A stretch of 35,759 nucleotides of DNA from Nevskia sp. (lineage in GTDB: Bacteria > Pseudomonadota > Gammaproteobacteria > Nevskiales > Nevskiaceae): assembly GCA_016779605.1 (NCBI GenBank), contig JADHNH010000028.1, positions 1-35,759 of the forward strand, written 5' to 3'. A program made the translations under genes and the position numbers. The stretch's first letter is position 1, and the number at the start of each line of letters is the position of its first letter. The notes below the pieces were generated by a model. The model was not told the origin of the DNA and made no database searches. It worked only from the letters and a program-made list of their open reading frames with translations. Below are positions 10,324-18,133 of this stretch, in pieces.

Positions 10324-11421
10324 TCAATCCGCCAGGTCCAGCATGCGCTGCAGCGCCAGCCGCGCGGGCGCGGCCACGGCTTCCGGCACGCGGATGCGGT
10401 TGACGACGTGGCCGGCGACGAGGTTGTCGAGCGTCCAGGCCAGGTGCTGCGGGTCGGTGCGGAACATGGTCGAGCACATGCATACCAGCGGCGACATGAA
10501 CTGCACGGTGACGCCCCTGGGCTTCATCTCGTCGCGCAGGCGGTTGACCAGGTTCAGCTCGGTGCCGACCAGCCAGTGGCTGCCGGGCTCGGCCGCGCGT
10601 ACGGTGCGCAGGATGTACTCGGTCGAGCCGACGTAATCGGAGTGTTCGCATACCTCGAAGGCGTTTTCCGGGTGGCTGATGACCTTGCCGGCGGGCACTT
10701 CGCGGCGGAACTTCTCGATGTGCGCCGGGTGGAACATCTGGTGCACCGAGCAGAAGCCCTTCCACAGGATGATCCGCGCCTGGCGGATCTCCTCGGCGCT
10801 CAGTCCGCCCATCGGCTTGGTGAAATCCCACAGCACCATCTGCGAAAGCGGGATCCCCATGCGGTGGCCGGTGTTGCGCCCCAGGTGCTGGTCCGGGAAG
10901 AACAGCACCTTCTCGCGCCGTGCGAAGGACCACTCCAGGATGCCGCGGGCATTCGAGGAGGTGCAGACGATGCCGCCGTGCTCGCCGCAGAAGGCCTTCA
11001 GGTCGGCGGCCGAATTGATATAAGTGACCGGGGTGACTTTCTCATCCGGATCAAGTACCTGGGAAATCTCATTCCAGCATTTCCTGACTTTCACCAGGTT
11101 GGCCATGTCGGCCATCGAGCAGCCCGCCGCGAGGTCCGGCAGGATCACGTTGCGGCTGCCGCCGGTGACGATGTCGGCGACCTCGGCCATGAAGTGCACG
11201 CCGCAGAACACGATGTGCTCGGCGCCGGAACCCGCCGCCAGCTGCGACAGCTTCAGCGAGTCGCCGGTGAAATCGGCGTGGCGGAACACCTCGTCGCGCT
11301 GGTAATGGTGGCCCAGGATGGCCAGCCGCGGGCCGAGCAGGCGCTTGGCGGCGCGGATGCGGGCCTCGCAGCTTTCGTCGTCCAGCAGGTTGAATTGATC
11401 GATTTTCAGGGCAGCGGACAT
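10324..11421 (-). CDS. nadA: Quinolinate synthase A
   Basis: A [4Fe-4S] enzyme condensing iminoaspartate with dihydroxyacetone phosphate to quinolinate in de novo NAD synthesis. The 365-residue protein has ILGHHYQRDEV, FCGVHFMAEVAD, VTYINSAADLKAFC, VCTSSNA, FFPDQHLGRN and VQFMSPLVCMCSTM; the cysteines of FCGVHF, VCTSS and CMCS are the likely cluster ligands. The ATG at 11421 has AGGAGAGG five bases upstream, which decides against a GTG two codons earlier. A possible -10 element, TAAAAT, lies on this strand at 11472-11467 with no clear -35. Confidence 0.96.
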   Translation of the reverse strand: MSAALKIDQFNLLDDESCEARIRAAKRLLGPRLAILGHHYQRDEVFRHADFTGDSLKLSQLAAGSGAEHIVFCGVHFMAEVADIVTGGSRNVILPDLAAGCSMADMANLVKVRKCWNEISQVLDPDEKVTPVTYINSAADLKAFCGEHGGIVCTSSNARGILEWSFARREKVLFFPDQHLGRNTGHRMGIPLSQMVLWDFTKPMGGLSAEEIRQARIILWKGFCSVHQMFHPAHIEKFRREVPAGKVISHPENAFEVCEHSDYVGSTEYILRTVRAAEPGSHWLVGTELNLVNRLRDEMKPRGVTVQFMSPLVCMCSTMFRTDPQHLAWTLDNLVAGHVVNRIRVPEAVAAPARLALQRMLDLAD

Positions 11422-11521
11422 CGCCACCTCTCCTGGCGCCCTGGCGCCGGAATGAGTTGACTGGGTATTTTAGCCGATCGCACCCGGCAGCCGCGCGCCG
11501 GATCCATGCAAGCGGCTGATT

Positions 11522-12949
11522 TCAGTGAGGATTCACGGTAATGGCGGTGGTTGCGGTATTGACCACGATGGTGCCGCTGGCACTGCTCGGGGCGGTCGCG
11601 GTCACGTTCACGCTGCCGAACTGGTCGGTATCCGAGGTGAACACGCCGGCATTGGTCGTGGTGCTGCCGATGGTCGCCAGCCGCGTGTCGCTGACGGTCC
11701 ACGACGCCTCCGGGGTGATGTCCTGCACCATTCCGCCGCCGTAGGTGCCCAGGGCGCAGAACTGCTGCGAACTCAGGCTGCCGCCCTGGGAATAGGCCGG
11801 CGTCGAGGTGCCGGCCGTTGCGCCATTGCAGAAGCTCACGCCCGGCAGCAGGGCCGAGGGAGCGGCACCGGTGACGGCGATCGCCAGCAAATCGGCGTTG
11901 ACGACACCGACCCGCATGGTCGACGACTGCATCTGCACGCCGGCGCCGGTAAAGGCGGCGCTGATGACGGTGCCGCCCTGCGACAGGCCCTGCATGTAAT
12001 AACCGGGCGTGCCCAGGCCGAACAGCGACGAGCTGGCACCGAACCTGACGATCGTGCTGTCGTTGGCGGTCAGGATGGCCTGCGAGGAAATGTCCTGCTC
12101 CGGGCCGTTGCCCAGGTCGGCGAACACGAACATGCGCTCCTGGTTGCCCACCACCAGGGCCGGATTGCCGGTGAACTGCGGCTGCACCGTGATGTTCTGC
12201 ACCGGCCGCACGGTGACATTGGTCGAGGTCTGCACCAGCGGGCACAGCGGCAGCGTGGCCTGGGCCACCAGCGGGCCGCCGAAGCCGACGCCGGCGATGC
12301 GGCCGCCGGCCTGGCGCGCCGAGGTCGAGGCGGTGGGCGCGATCGTCGCCACGCCGGGGTTGGGATTCTGGAAACCCCAGCTTGCGTAGGCCGACACGTT
12401 GGTTTCGACGTTGTCCAGTTCGGCGGTCAGCGCCACGTCGTAAGTGGTGCCGATGCCCATGCGGATATTGTTGCCCGCCGGCGGGACGTAGAAGCCTTCG
12501 ATCACCGACTTGAGTTTCGCGTTGTCCAGCGAGCCGACGCTGACCGACACCACCGCGCTCAGCGCGGAGTAGGTGGCGGTGATTTCCGCGGTGCCGGGCG
12601 CCAGCGGCACCAGCGTGCCGCTGGGGTAGAACGCGCCGGCGACGCCCGGCACCGGGTAGTCGCCGTTGCTCACCGCCACCGTGCCCGGATTGGAGCTGCT
12701 CCATACCACGCGGCCGGTGAAATTGCCGAACGAGCCGTCGTCGAAGAACAGCAGCACCGAGATCGGCTGGGGCAGGCAGGCGTGGGCCCGCACCGACGCC
12801 ACCTGCGTGGCGGACGTGCCCTGGGTGATCACCAGGACCTTCGGCGCGTTGCCGTGACCCACCGCGCCGCCGCCGCTGCAGGCGCCGAGCAACACCATGA
12901 TGCATGCGGCCGCAGCCAAGGGCACCGCGCGGCGGGAGAGCAATTTCAT
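11522..12949 (-). CDS. Putative secreted lipoprotein with Ig-like repeats
   Basis: A 475-residue protein with no assigned function. A positively charged start (MKLLSRR), a hydrophobic segment and the lipobox LLGAC (Cys24) predict export and lipid anchoring. The rest is rich in Ser, Thr, Val, Asn and Gly. Bacterial Ig-like (Big2-type) phrases recur, such as VVWSSSNPGTVAVSNG, LAPGTAEITATYS, ILTANDSTIVRFG and SWTVSDTRLATIG, pointing to about three or four beta-sandwich repeats. Four cysteines in the mature part could form disulfides. AGAGG sits seven bases before the ATG. It lies 25 bases downstream of aspS and may share its message, although the functions look unrelated. A surface or adhesion role is a guess. 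Confidence 0.8.
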   Translation of the reverse strand: MKLLSRRAVPLAAAACIMVLLGACSGGGAVGHGNAPKVLVITQGTSATQVASVRAHACLPQPISVLLFFDDGSFGNFTGRVVWSSSNPGTVAVSNGDYPVPGVAGAFYPSGTLVPLAPGTAEITATYSALSAVVSVSVGSLDNAKLKSVIEGFYVPPAGNNIRMGIGTTYDVALTAELDNVETNVSAYASWGFQNPNPGVATIAPTASTSARQAGGRIAGVGFGGPLVAQATLPLCPLVQTSTNVTVRPVQNITVQPQFTGNPALVVGNQERMFVFADLGNGPEQDISSQAILTANDSTIVRFGASSSLFGLGTPGYYMQGLSQGGTVISAAFTGAGVQMQSSTMRVGVVNADLLAIAVTGAAPSALLPGVSFCNGATAGTSTPAYSQGGSLSSQQFCALGTYGGGMVQDITPEASWTVSDTRLATIGSTTTNAGVFTSDTDQFGSVNVTATAPSSASGTIVVNTATTAITVNPH

Positions 12950-12974
12950 TAAACGGCCTCTGGTCTTTGGTGGC

Positions 12975-14759
12975 TCAGGTCGCCGCCGGCGCGGCCGGCG
13001 GCACGGTGCTGCGGATCGCCAGCTCGCGCAGTTGGCGCGGATCGACGACGCCCGGGGCGTCGGTCAGCGGATCGTGCGCGGTCTGGGTTTTCGGGAAGGC
13101 GATCACTTCGCGGATCGACGCGGCGCCGGCCATCAGCATCACCAGGCGATCCAGCCCCAGGGCGATGCCGCCGTGCGGCGGCGCGCCGTAGCGCAGCGCG
13201 TCGAGCAGGAAGCCGAACTTCTCGCGCGCTTCCTCGTGGCCGATGCCGAGCAGGCCGAACACCGCCTGCTGCACGTCGGCGCGGTGGATGCGCACCGAGC
13301 CGCCGCCGATCTCCACGCCGTTGAGCACGAGGTCGTAGCCCTGCGACAGCACGCCGCCCGGGTCGGCCAGGATGGCGTCGGCGTCGAACACCTTGGGCGC
13401 GGTGAACGGATGGTGCAGCGCCACCCAGCGGCCTTCGGCCTCGTCGCGCTCGAACATCGGCCAGTCCACCACCCATAGCGCGCGCCAGCCCGGGGCGGTC
13501 AGCCCGAGGTCGGCGCCCAGCTTGATGCGCAGGGCGCCGAGCGCGTCGCTCACCACCTTGGCCTTGTCGGCGCCGAAGAAGATCAGGTCGCCGTCGGCGG
13601 CGGAGGTGCGGGCCAGGATGCCGGCCAGGGCGGCGTCGCTGAGGTTCTTGACGATCGGCGACTGCAGGCCCTCGCGGCCGCGGGCCGCGTCGTTGACCTT
13701 GATCCAGGCCAGCCCCTTGGCGCCGTACTGGCCCACCAGCTGGGTGTAGCCGTCGATCTCCGAGCGCGACACCTTGCCGCCGCCGGGCACGCGCAGGGCG
13801 GCGACGCGGCAGGCCGGGTCGCGCGCCGGGCCGGCGAACACCTTGAATTCGCTGTCCGCCACCAGGTCCTTGATCTCGACCAGCTCGAGCGGATTGCGCA
13901 GGTCCGGCTTGTCCGAGCCGTAGCGTGCCATCGCCTCGGCGTAACTCAGGTGCGGCAGCTCGCCCAAGTCGACCTGCATCAGCTCGTCGAAGATCACCCG
14001 CACCAGTCCTTCCACCAGGGCCATGATCTGGCCCATCTCGAGGAACGAGGTTTCCACGTCGAGCTGGGTGAATTCCGGCTGCCGGTCAGCGCGCAGGTCC
14101 TCGTCGCGGAAACAGCGCGCGATCTGGTAATAGCGGTCCAGCCCGCCGACCATCAGCAGCTGCTTGAACAGCTGCGGCGACTGCGGCAGGGCGAAGAAAT
14201 GTCCCGGATGCGTGCGGCTCGGCACCAGGTAGTCGCGCGCGCCCTCGGGTGTGGCGCGCGTCAGGATCGGCGTCTCCACGTCGATGAAGCCGTGCCGGTC
14301 CATGTAGGCGCGCATGCGCTTGATCACCTCGTGGCGCAGGCGCAGGTTCTGCTGCATCAGCGGGCGCCGCAGGTCCACGTAGCGGTACTTCAGGCGCGTT
14401 TCCTCGCCCACGCTGTCGTCGTCGAGCTGGAACGGCGGCGTTTCCGAGCGGTTCAGCAACTCGAGTGCCTGTGCCAGCACCTCGACCTTGCCGGTGCTCA
14501 GGTTGGCGTTCTCGGTGCCGGCCGGGCGCGGCCGCACGCGCCCCGAGATGCGCACCACGTATTCGCTGCGCAGGCGCTCGGCGGCCGCAAACACGTCCAC
14601 CGTGTCGGGGTCGAAAACGATCTGCAGCAGCCCTTCGCGGTCGCGCAAGTCGATGAAAATGACACCGCCGTGGTCGCGGCGGCGGTGCACCCAGCCGCAG
14701 ACATGAACGGTTTGACCGGTCAGGGCCTCGGTGACCCTGCCGCAATAGTGGGATCGCAT
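12975..14759 (-). CDS. aspS: Aspartyl-tRNA synthetase (probably non-discriminating)
   Basis: A 594-residue bacterial-type class II synthetase. It has the N-terminal OB anticodon domain ([29 protein letters not shown]), motif 2 with [19 protein letters not shown], a GAD insertion domain, and motif 3 with [16 protein letters not shown]. The OB-domain residue after RRRD is His, and a Gly occurs in the PAGTEN loop. This is the pattern known from Pseudomonas-type AspRS that charges both tRNA-Asp and tRNA-Asn, so a GatCAB amidotransferase is expected elsewhere. That inference is moderate; the enzyme identity is firm. There is no strong ribosome site before the ATG. Confidence 0.96.
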   Translation of the reverse strand: MRSHYCGRVTEALTGQTVHVCGWVHRRRDHGGVIFIDLRDREGLLQIVFDPDTVDVFAAAERLRSEYVVRISGRVRPRPAGTENANLSTGKVEVLAQALELLNRSETPPFQLDDDSVGEETRLKYRYVDLRRPLMQQNLRLRHEVIKRMRAYMDRHGFIDVETPILTRATPEGARDYLVPSRTHPGHFFALPQSPQLFKQLLMVGGLDRYYQIARCFRDEDLRADRQPEFTQLDVETSFLEMGQIMALVEGLVRVIFDELMQVDLGELPHLSYAEAMARYGSDKPDLRNPLELVEIKDLVADSEFKVFAGPARDPACRVAALRVPGGGKVSRSEIDGYTQLVGQYGAKGLAWIKVNDAARGREGLQSPIVKNLSDAALAGILARTSAADGDLIFFGADKAKVVSDALGALRIKLGADLGLTAPGWRALWVVDWPMFERDEAEGRWVALHHPFTAPKVFDADAILADPGGVLSQGYDLVLNGVEIGGGSVRIHRADVQQAVFGLLGIGHEEAREKFGFLLDALRYGAPPHGGIALGLDRLVMLMAGAASIREVIAFPKTQTAHDPLTDAPGVVDPRQLRELAIRSTVPPAAPAAT

Positions 14760-14886
14760 CTTGAAAAGGACAGGCGCTGGGATCAGGAAACGCAGATTGT
14801 AGCCCTGCGCAGACCCGGCCGTGTAGCCAGAGCGCTCGCCGCCGCGCCCGCTGCGGGCGGTTTGTCGCGGAATCGCCCGGCCCGGA

Positions 14887-15507
14887 TCAGGCTGCCGGTG
14901 TCGCCGGCGTGGGCGGCAGGACGGCGGCCGCAGTGCGGGCGCCGCGCACCGGCGCCGAGACGCCCAGCGAAATGATGTAGCGCATGCCTTCCTCCACGCT
15001 CAGGTCCAGCGGCACCACCTCGTCGCGCGGCACCTGCATGAGAAACCCGGAGGTCGGGTTCGGCGTGGTCGGCACGAACACCGCGGTCATTTCGCGGCCG
15101 CTGCGCTCGGCGGCCTCGCGCAGCGCCTCGCCGGCCTGGAAGCCCACCGACCACTGCCCCGGCCGCGGCCACTCGATCATCACGACCTTGCGGAACGAGT
15201 TGGAATTCTCCGAAAACAGCGTTTCCGCCAGCTTCTTGGTGCCGCCGTACAGCGAGCGCACCAGCGGGATATGGTTGAACAGGCTTTCGAGCCAGTTGAG
15301 GAATTGCGCGCCCAGGTAATTCGCCGCCAGCGCGCCGGTGCCGAGCACCACCACCACCGTCAGCAGCACGCCCAGGCCGGGGAAGCGCCAGGACGGCGGC
15401 AGCAGGTAGCTGCTGTCCAGCAGATCCAGGGTGAAGCGGATCACCAGCAGGGTGGCGCCGAGCGGAATCCATACCATCAGCCCGGCGAACACCCAGCGGC
15501 GGATCAT
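14887..15507 (-). CDS. DUF502 family membrane protein
   Basis: A 206-residue protein of the DUF502 family, function unknown. Two hydrophobic segments (about residues 8-28 and 46-70) are followed by the family stretches [17 protein letters not shown] and [18 protein letters not shown], then a soluble domain and an Ala/Pro-rich tail. It overlaps the FmdB-type gene upstream by four bases and precedes aspS on the same strand, a neighbourhood commonly seen in proteobacteria. This suggests co-translation, not a specific role. Confidence 0.88.
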   Translation of the reverse strand: MIRRWVFAGLMVWIPLGATLLVIRFTLDLLDSSYLLPPSWRFPGLGVLLTVVVVLGTGALAANYLGAQFLNWLESLFNHIPLVRSLYGGTKKLAETLFSENSNSFRKVVMIEWPRPGQWSVGFQAGEALREAAERSGREMTAVFVPTTPNPTSGFLMQVPRDEVVPLDLSVEEGMRYIISLGVSAPVRGARTAAAVLPPTPATPAA

Positions 15508-15866
15508 GCCGGAACCGTGGGCGCCGGCTTGTCAGTGGAAGCGGCGGGAGCGGCTGCCGGCGCCGCCTTGGGCGCGTGGCTGCAACCGGCGGCGCAGGTG
15601 TGGCCGGCACCCTTGGCGTCCGCGCCCTCGCTCTTGGCGCTTTCGGCCGGAGCCCCGGCATCGCCGGTCAGGTTGCGCTTGTCGCCGCCCTTGAAATCGG
15701 TTTCGTACCAGCCGCCGCCCTTGAGCCGGAAGCCCGCCGCCGACACCTGCTTGGTCAGGGCGTGCGCATGGCATTCGGGGCACTCGGTTTCCGGCGGATC
15801 GGACAGTCTCTGCAGGACTTCGGTCGCGGCGCCACAGCTGGTGCAGACGTATTCGTAAAACGGCAT
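15504..15866 (-). CDS. FmdB-type zinc ribbon protein
   Basis: A 120-residue small protein of the FmdB/putative regulatory zinc ribbon family. The N-terminus MPFYEYVCTSCG and the later CPECHA give a C-x2-C...C-x2-C zinc site. The tail is Ala-rich and contains the extra CAAGC. The ATG at 15866 has GGAGG eight bases upstream, so the longer reading frame above it is not used. It is the first gene of the FmdB-DUF502-aspS group. Function is unknown beyond probable nucleic-acid or protein binding. Confidence 0.9.
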   Translation of the reverse strand: MPFYEYVCTSCGAATEVLQRLSDPPETECPECHAHALTKQVSAAGFRLKGGGWYETDFKGGDKRNLTGDAGAPAESAKSEGADAKGAGHTCAAGCSHAPKAAPAAAPAASTDKPAPTVPA

Positions 15867-15969
15867 TGATTGAAACCTCCGGAAGCCGATTTTAGCGCGA
15901 TATGCGTCTTGCCTGCCGGTTTTCAAGGGCATGGCGGCCGCCGGGCCGGCCGCGAGGGGCCCCGGTCCA

Positions 15970-15983
15970 TTGATTCAGGTCAA
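15970..15983 (+). promoter_or_regulatory. FNR-like site upstream of hsp20
   Basis: TTGAT-TCAG-GTCAA matches the FNR consensus TTGAT-N4-ATCAA at nine of ten positions. It lies 80 bp before the hsp20 ATG, in the gap between divergent genes. A CATGAT or CACCAT -10-like hexamer lies near 16006-16014. Site identity is inferred from sequence only. Confidence 0.5.
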
Positions 15984-16062
15984 TGAAGACGTCAGCGCGC
16001 GCGACCACCATGATCCGTGCGTGCTGCTTCGCAGCGCGCATCGACCATGCAGGAGACTTGCC

Positions 16063-16515
16063 ATGAACATCAATCGCTATGAACCGCGGAGCCTGATCGG
16101 CCAGCTGCAGAACGACATCAACCGCATGTTCTCGAACTTCGGCTGGGCGCCTGGCGACGGCGACATCGTCGGCAGCAACTGGGCCCCCGCCGTGGACATC
16201 AAGGAAGACGACAAGCAGTTCTGCATCCGCGCCGACCTGCCCGGCGTGGAACCCAAGGACATCGAGGTGACGATGGACCACGGCGCGCTCACCATCCGCG
16301 GCAAGCGCGCGTCGGAAAAGAAGGAGGAAAAGGACGGCTGGCTGCGCACCGAGCGCTTCAGCGGCGAGTTCTACCGCCGGCTGATGCTGCCCGACACCGC
16401 CGACGCCGAGCACGTCGACGCGTCCACCGAAAAAGGCGTGCTGGAAATCACCATTCCCAAGCGGCCTGCGGCCCAGGCCAAGCGGGTCGAAGTCAAGACG
16501 CAAGCCAAGACCTGA
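16063..16515 (+). CDS. Small heat-shock protein, Hsp20/alpha-crystallin family
   Basis: A 150-residue holdase chaperone. The alpha-crystallin domain spans about residues 38-135, with WAPAVDIKEDDKQF, ADLPGVEPKDIEVTM, GALTIRGKR, ERFSGEFYRRLMLP and the C-terminal ITIPK strand that includes the I-x-I anchoring motif. AGGAG lies seven bases before the ATG. It stands alone, with an FNR-like dyad upstream; hsp20 genes under oxygen-responsive control beside CBS-domain genes are a recurring theme in bacteria, which fits the island at 22-29 kb. It ends just before a MITE-like palindrome. Confidence 0.95.
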   Translation: MNINRYEPRSLIGQLQNDINRMFSNFGWAPGDGDIVGSNWAPAVDIKEDDKQFCIRADLPGVEPKDIEVTMDHGALTIRGKRASEKKEEKDGWLRTERFSGEFYRRLMLPDTADAEHVDASTEKGVLEITIPKRPAAQAKRVEVKTQAKT

Positions 16516-16575
16516 GCGCCGCGGCAACACCCGGGGGCCGCCAGCGGCTCCGGGCGCTGCCGGGCAGGCCGGCGG

Positions 16576-16705
16576 CTAGAGCGATTTTCGTTTAGTTGCA
16601 GACATGTTTGATTTGTCATTACTCCGCGCAGCGAAGAATCTGGCCAGATCCTTCGTTGCGCTCAGGATGACGGACATGTATGCATTTGAATCGAAAATGC
16701 CCTAG
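16576..16705. mobile_element. MITE-like palindromic element
   Basis: About 130 bp that is much more AT-rich at its ends than its surroundings. The ends are inverted: the left starts CTAGAGCGATTTTCGTTT and the right, read on the other strand, CTAGGGCATTTTCGATTC; both continue to ACATG. The centre (16613-16672) is a second long imperfect palindrome around ATCTGGCCAGAT with GCGCAGCGAAGA opposite CCTTCGTTGCGCT. No transposase is inside. The right end supplies the stop codon of the neighbouring glutathione transferase gene. Confidence 0.7.
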
Positions 16706-17400
16706 CGCCGCACCGTCGACGCCGACTGCCCGAACAGCAGCTTCCTGGCTGCTTCGGTCACGGTCGGCTGGGTATTGACCTCCGCGGCGCGGGCATAAGC
16801 GCGCTTGACCGCCGGACGCCCGGCGATCGCTTCGAACCAGCGCTTCAGGTGGGGAAAGTCCTCCAGCGACTGGCCCTGCCACTGGTGCGGCACGATCCAC
16901 GGGTAGCAGGCCATGTCGGCGATCGAATACTCGCCGGCCACGAATGGCCGGTCGGCCAGGCGCTGGTCCAGCACGGCGTAAAGCCGGCCGGTCTCGCGCA
17001 CGTAGCGGTCGATCGCGTAGGGAATTTTCTCCGGCGCGTAGGCGCTGAAATGGTGGTTCTGCCCGGCCATCGGCCCCAGGCCCGCCATCTGCCAGAACAG
17101 CCACTGCAGCACCTCCACCCGGCCGCGCAGGTCCGCGGGCAGGAAGCGGCCGGTCTTTTCGGCCAGGTACAGCAGCATGGCACCGGACTCGAACACGCTG
17201 ACCGGCGGCCCCGGCTCGGCGGTCGCATGATCAACCAGTGCCGGAATGCGGTTGTTGGGCGAAATGCGCAGGAACTCGGGCTTGAACTGGTCGCCCACGC
17301 TGATGTTGACCGGCACGATCCGGTAGGCAAGCCCGGCCTCCTCCAGGAACATCGTGATCTTGTGGCCGTTGGGCGTGGTCCAGTAGTACAGGTCGATCAT
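16702..17400 (-). CDS. yfcG: Nu-class glutathione transferase / disulfide-bond oxidoreductase (YfcG-like)
   Basis: A 232-residue cytosolic GST-fold protein that aligns closely with E. coli YfcG, a glutathione-dependent disulfide-bond reductase. Shared stretches are TPNGHKITMFLEEAGL, ISPNNRIPALVDH, FESGAMLLYLAEKTG, LQWLFWQMAGLGPMAGQ, NHHF and YSIADMACYPW. The N-terminal thioredoxin-like domain covers about residues 1-85 and the helical domain the rest. It is divergent from tetR with 116 bp between. A TATGAT -10-like hexamer is on this strand at 17435-17430. The TAG stop lies in the end of the MITE-like element, so the last residues may differ from relatives. Confidence 0.92.
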   Translation of the reverse strand: MIDLYYWTTPNGHKITMFLEEAGLAYRIVPVNISVGDQFKPEFLRISPNNRIPALVDHATAEPGPPVSVFESGAMLLYLAEKTGRFLPADLRGRVEVLQWLFWQMAGLGPMAGQNHHFSAYAPEKIPYAIDRYVRETGRLYAVLDQRLADRPFVAGEYSIADMACYPWIVPHQWQGQSLEDFPHLKRWFEAIAGRPAVKRAYARAAEVNTQPTVTEAARKLLFGQSASTVRR

Positions 17401-17480
17401 GGTGCGGCGCTCCAGCGTGGTCTGCGCCCATCATAAGAGGTTCAGGCACGCCGCCGGCCCGGCCGCCGGCGGCGGCGCGG

Positions 17481-17509
17481 TTGACAGGTTTAGTGACGAA
17501 TGTTGAAAT
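17481..17509 (+). promoter_or_regulatory. tetR promoter
   Basis: A perfect -35 TTGACA (17481-17486) is separated by 17 bases from TGAAAT (17504-17509, four of six to TATAAT). The predicted transcription start falls at 17516-17517, on or next to the A of the tetR ATG, with no ribosome-binding sequence between. This predicts a leaderless message. Confidence 0.6.
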
Positions 17510-17516
17510 TCGTCAC
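17493..17516. promoter_or_regulatory. TetR operator palindrome
   Basis: GTGACGAAT (17493-17501) and its perfect inverse ATTCGTCAC (17508-17516) are separated by six bases. The dyad covers the -10 element and touches the ATG, ideal for autorepression by the TetR protein. No second copy was seen in the window. Confidence 0.7.
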
Positions 17517-18119
17517 ATGAAAGCCGCCGCCGTCGCGCAGCCCGAAGTCCGCGACCGCATCCTCGCGCAGGCCGAGCGGGTGTTCCTTGAATACGGCTAC
17601 AGCAAGACCACCGTGGCCGACATCGCCCGCGCCTGCGGCATGTCGCCGGCCAATGTCTACCGCTTCTTCGAAAGCAAGGCGGCGATCAACGAGGCGATCA
17701 CCGCCATCATGCTGCGGCGCCAGGAAGATCTGGCGCTGCGCATCGCCGGCGAGCGGCGCAGCGCCAGCCGGCGCCTGAAGAAGCTGATCGTGGAGATGCA
17801 CCGCTTCACCTGCGAGCAGTACCTGCGGGAGTCGCGCGTGCACGAGCTGGTGACCAAGGCGATGGACGAGCAATGGGGCGTCATCGACGCGCACATCGGC
17901 CGCATCCGCCTGGTCTACGCCCGCGTCATCGAGGACGGCGCGCGCAGCGGCGAGTTCGCCGGCGCCGGCTTGCCGGACCGCGTCGCCTGCGTATTCAACG
18001 CCATCATGCCGTTCTGCCACCCGCAGCTGGTGGCGGAGAAGTTCAGCGCCGACCACGGCCGCCAGGCGGCGTTGATGGCCGATTTCCTGGTGGACGCGCT
18101 GCGTCCGCGCACGCGCTGA
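17517..18119 (+). CDS. TetR-family transcriptional regulator
   Basis: A 200-residue repressor that probably controls itself and the downstream RND pump. The N-terminal TetR DNA-binding domain (about residues 10-58) reads RDRILAQAERVFLEYGYSK, then TTVADIARACGMSPANVYRFF and ESKAAINEA. The helical C-terminal half (about 80-195) would hold the ligand pocket. The ATG at 17517 is chosen over an upstream TTG because that TTG is itself the -35 box. The gene ends 14 bases before the adaptor gene. Confidence 0.93.
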   Translation: MKAAAVAQPEVRDRILAQAERVFLEYGYSKTTVADIARACGMSPANVYRFFESKAAINEAITAIMLRRQEDLALRIAGERRSASRRLKKLIVEMHRFTCEQYLRESRVHELVTKAMDEQWGVIDAHIGRIRLVYARVIEDGARSGEFAGAGLPDRVACVFNAIMPFCHPQLVAEKFSADHGRQAALMADFLVDALRPRTR

Positions 18120-18133
18120 CCGCCGGTCGCGCC

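Noticed and set aside
14820-14880. GC-rich hairpin with TTTGT after it between aspS and the DUF502 gene
   Set aside because: It would act on the plus strand, where no gene is transcribed toward it, and the stem is only five bases.
16609-16622. TTGAT-TTGT-CATTA as another FNR box
   Set aside because: The right half does not match, and the string lies inside the MITE-like element, away from any plausible start.
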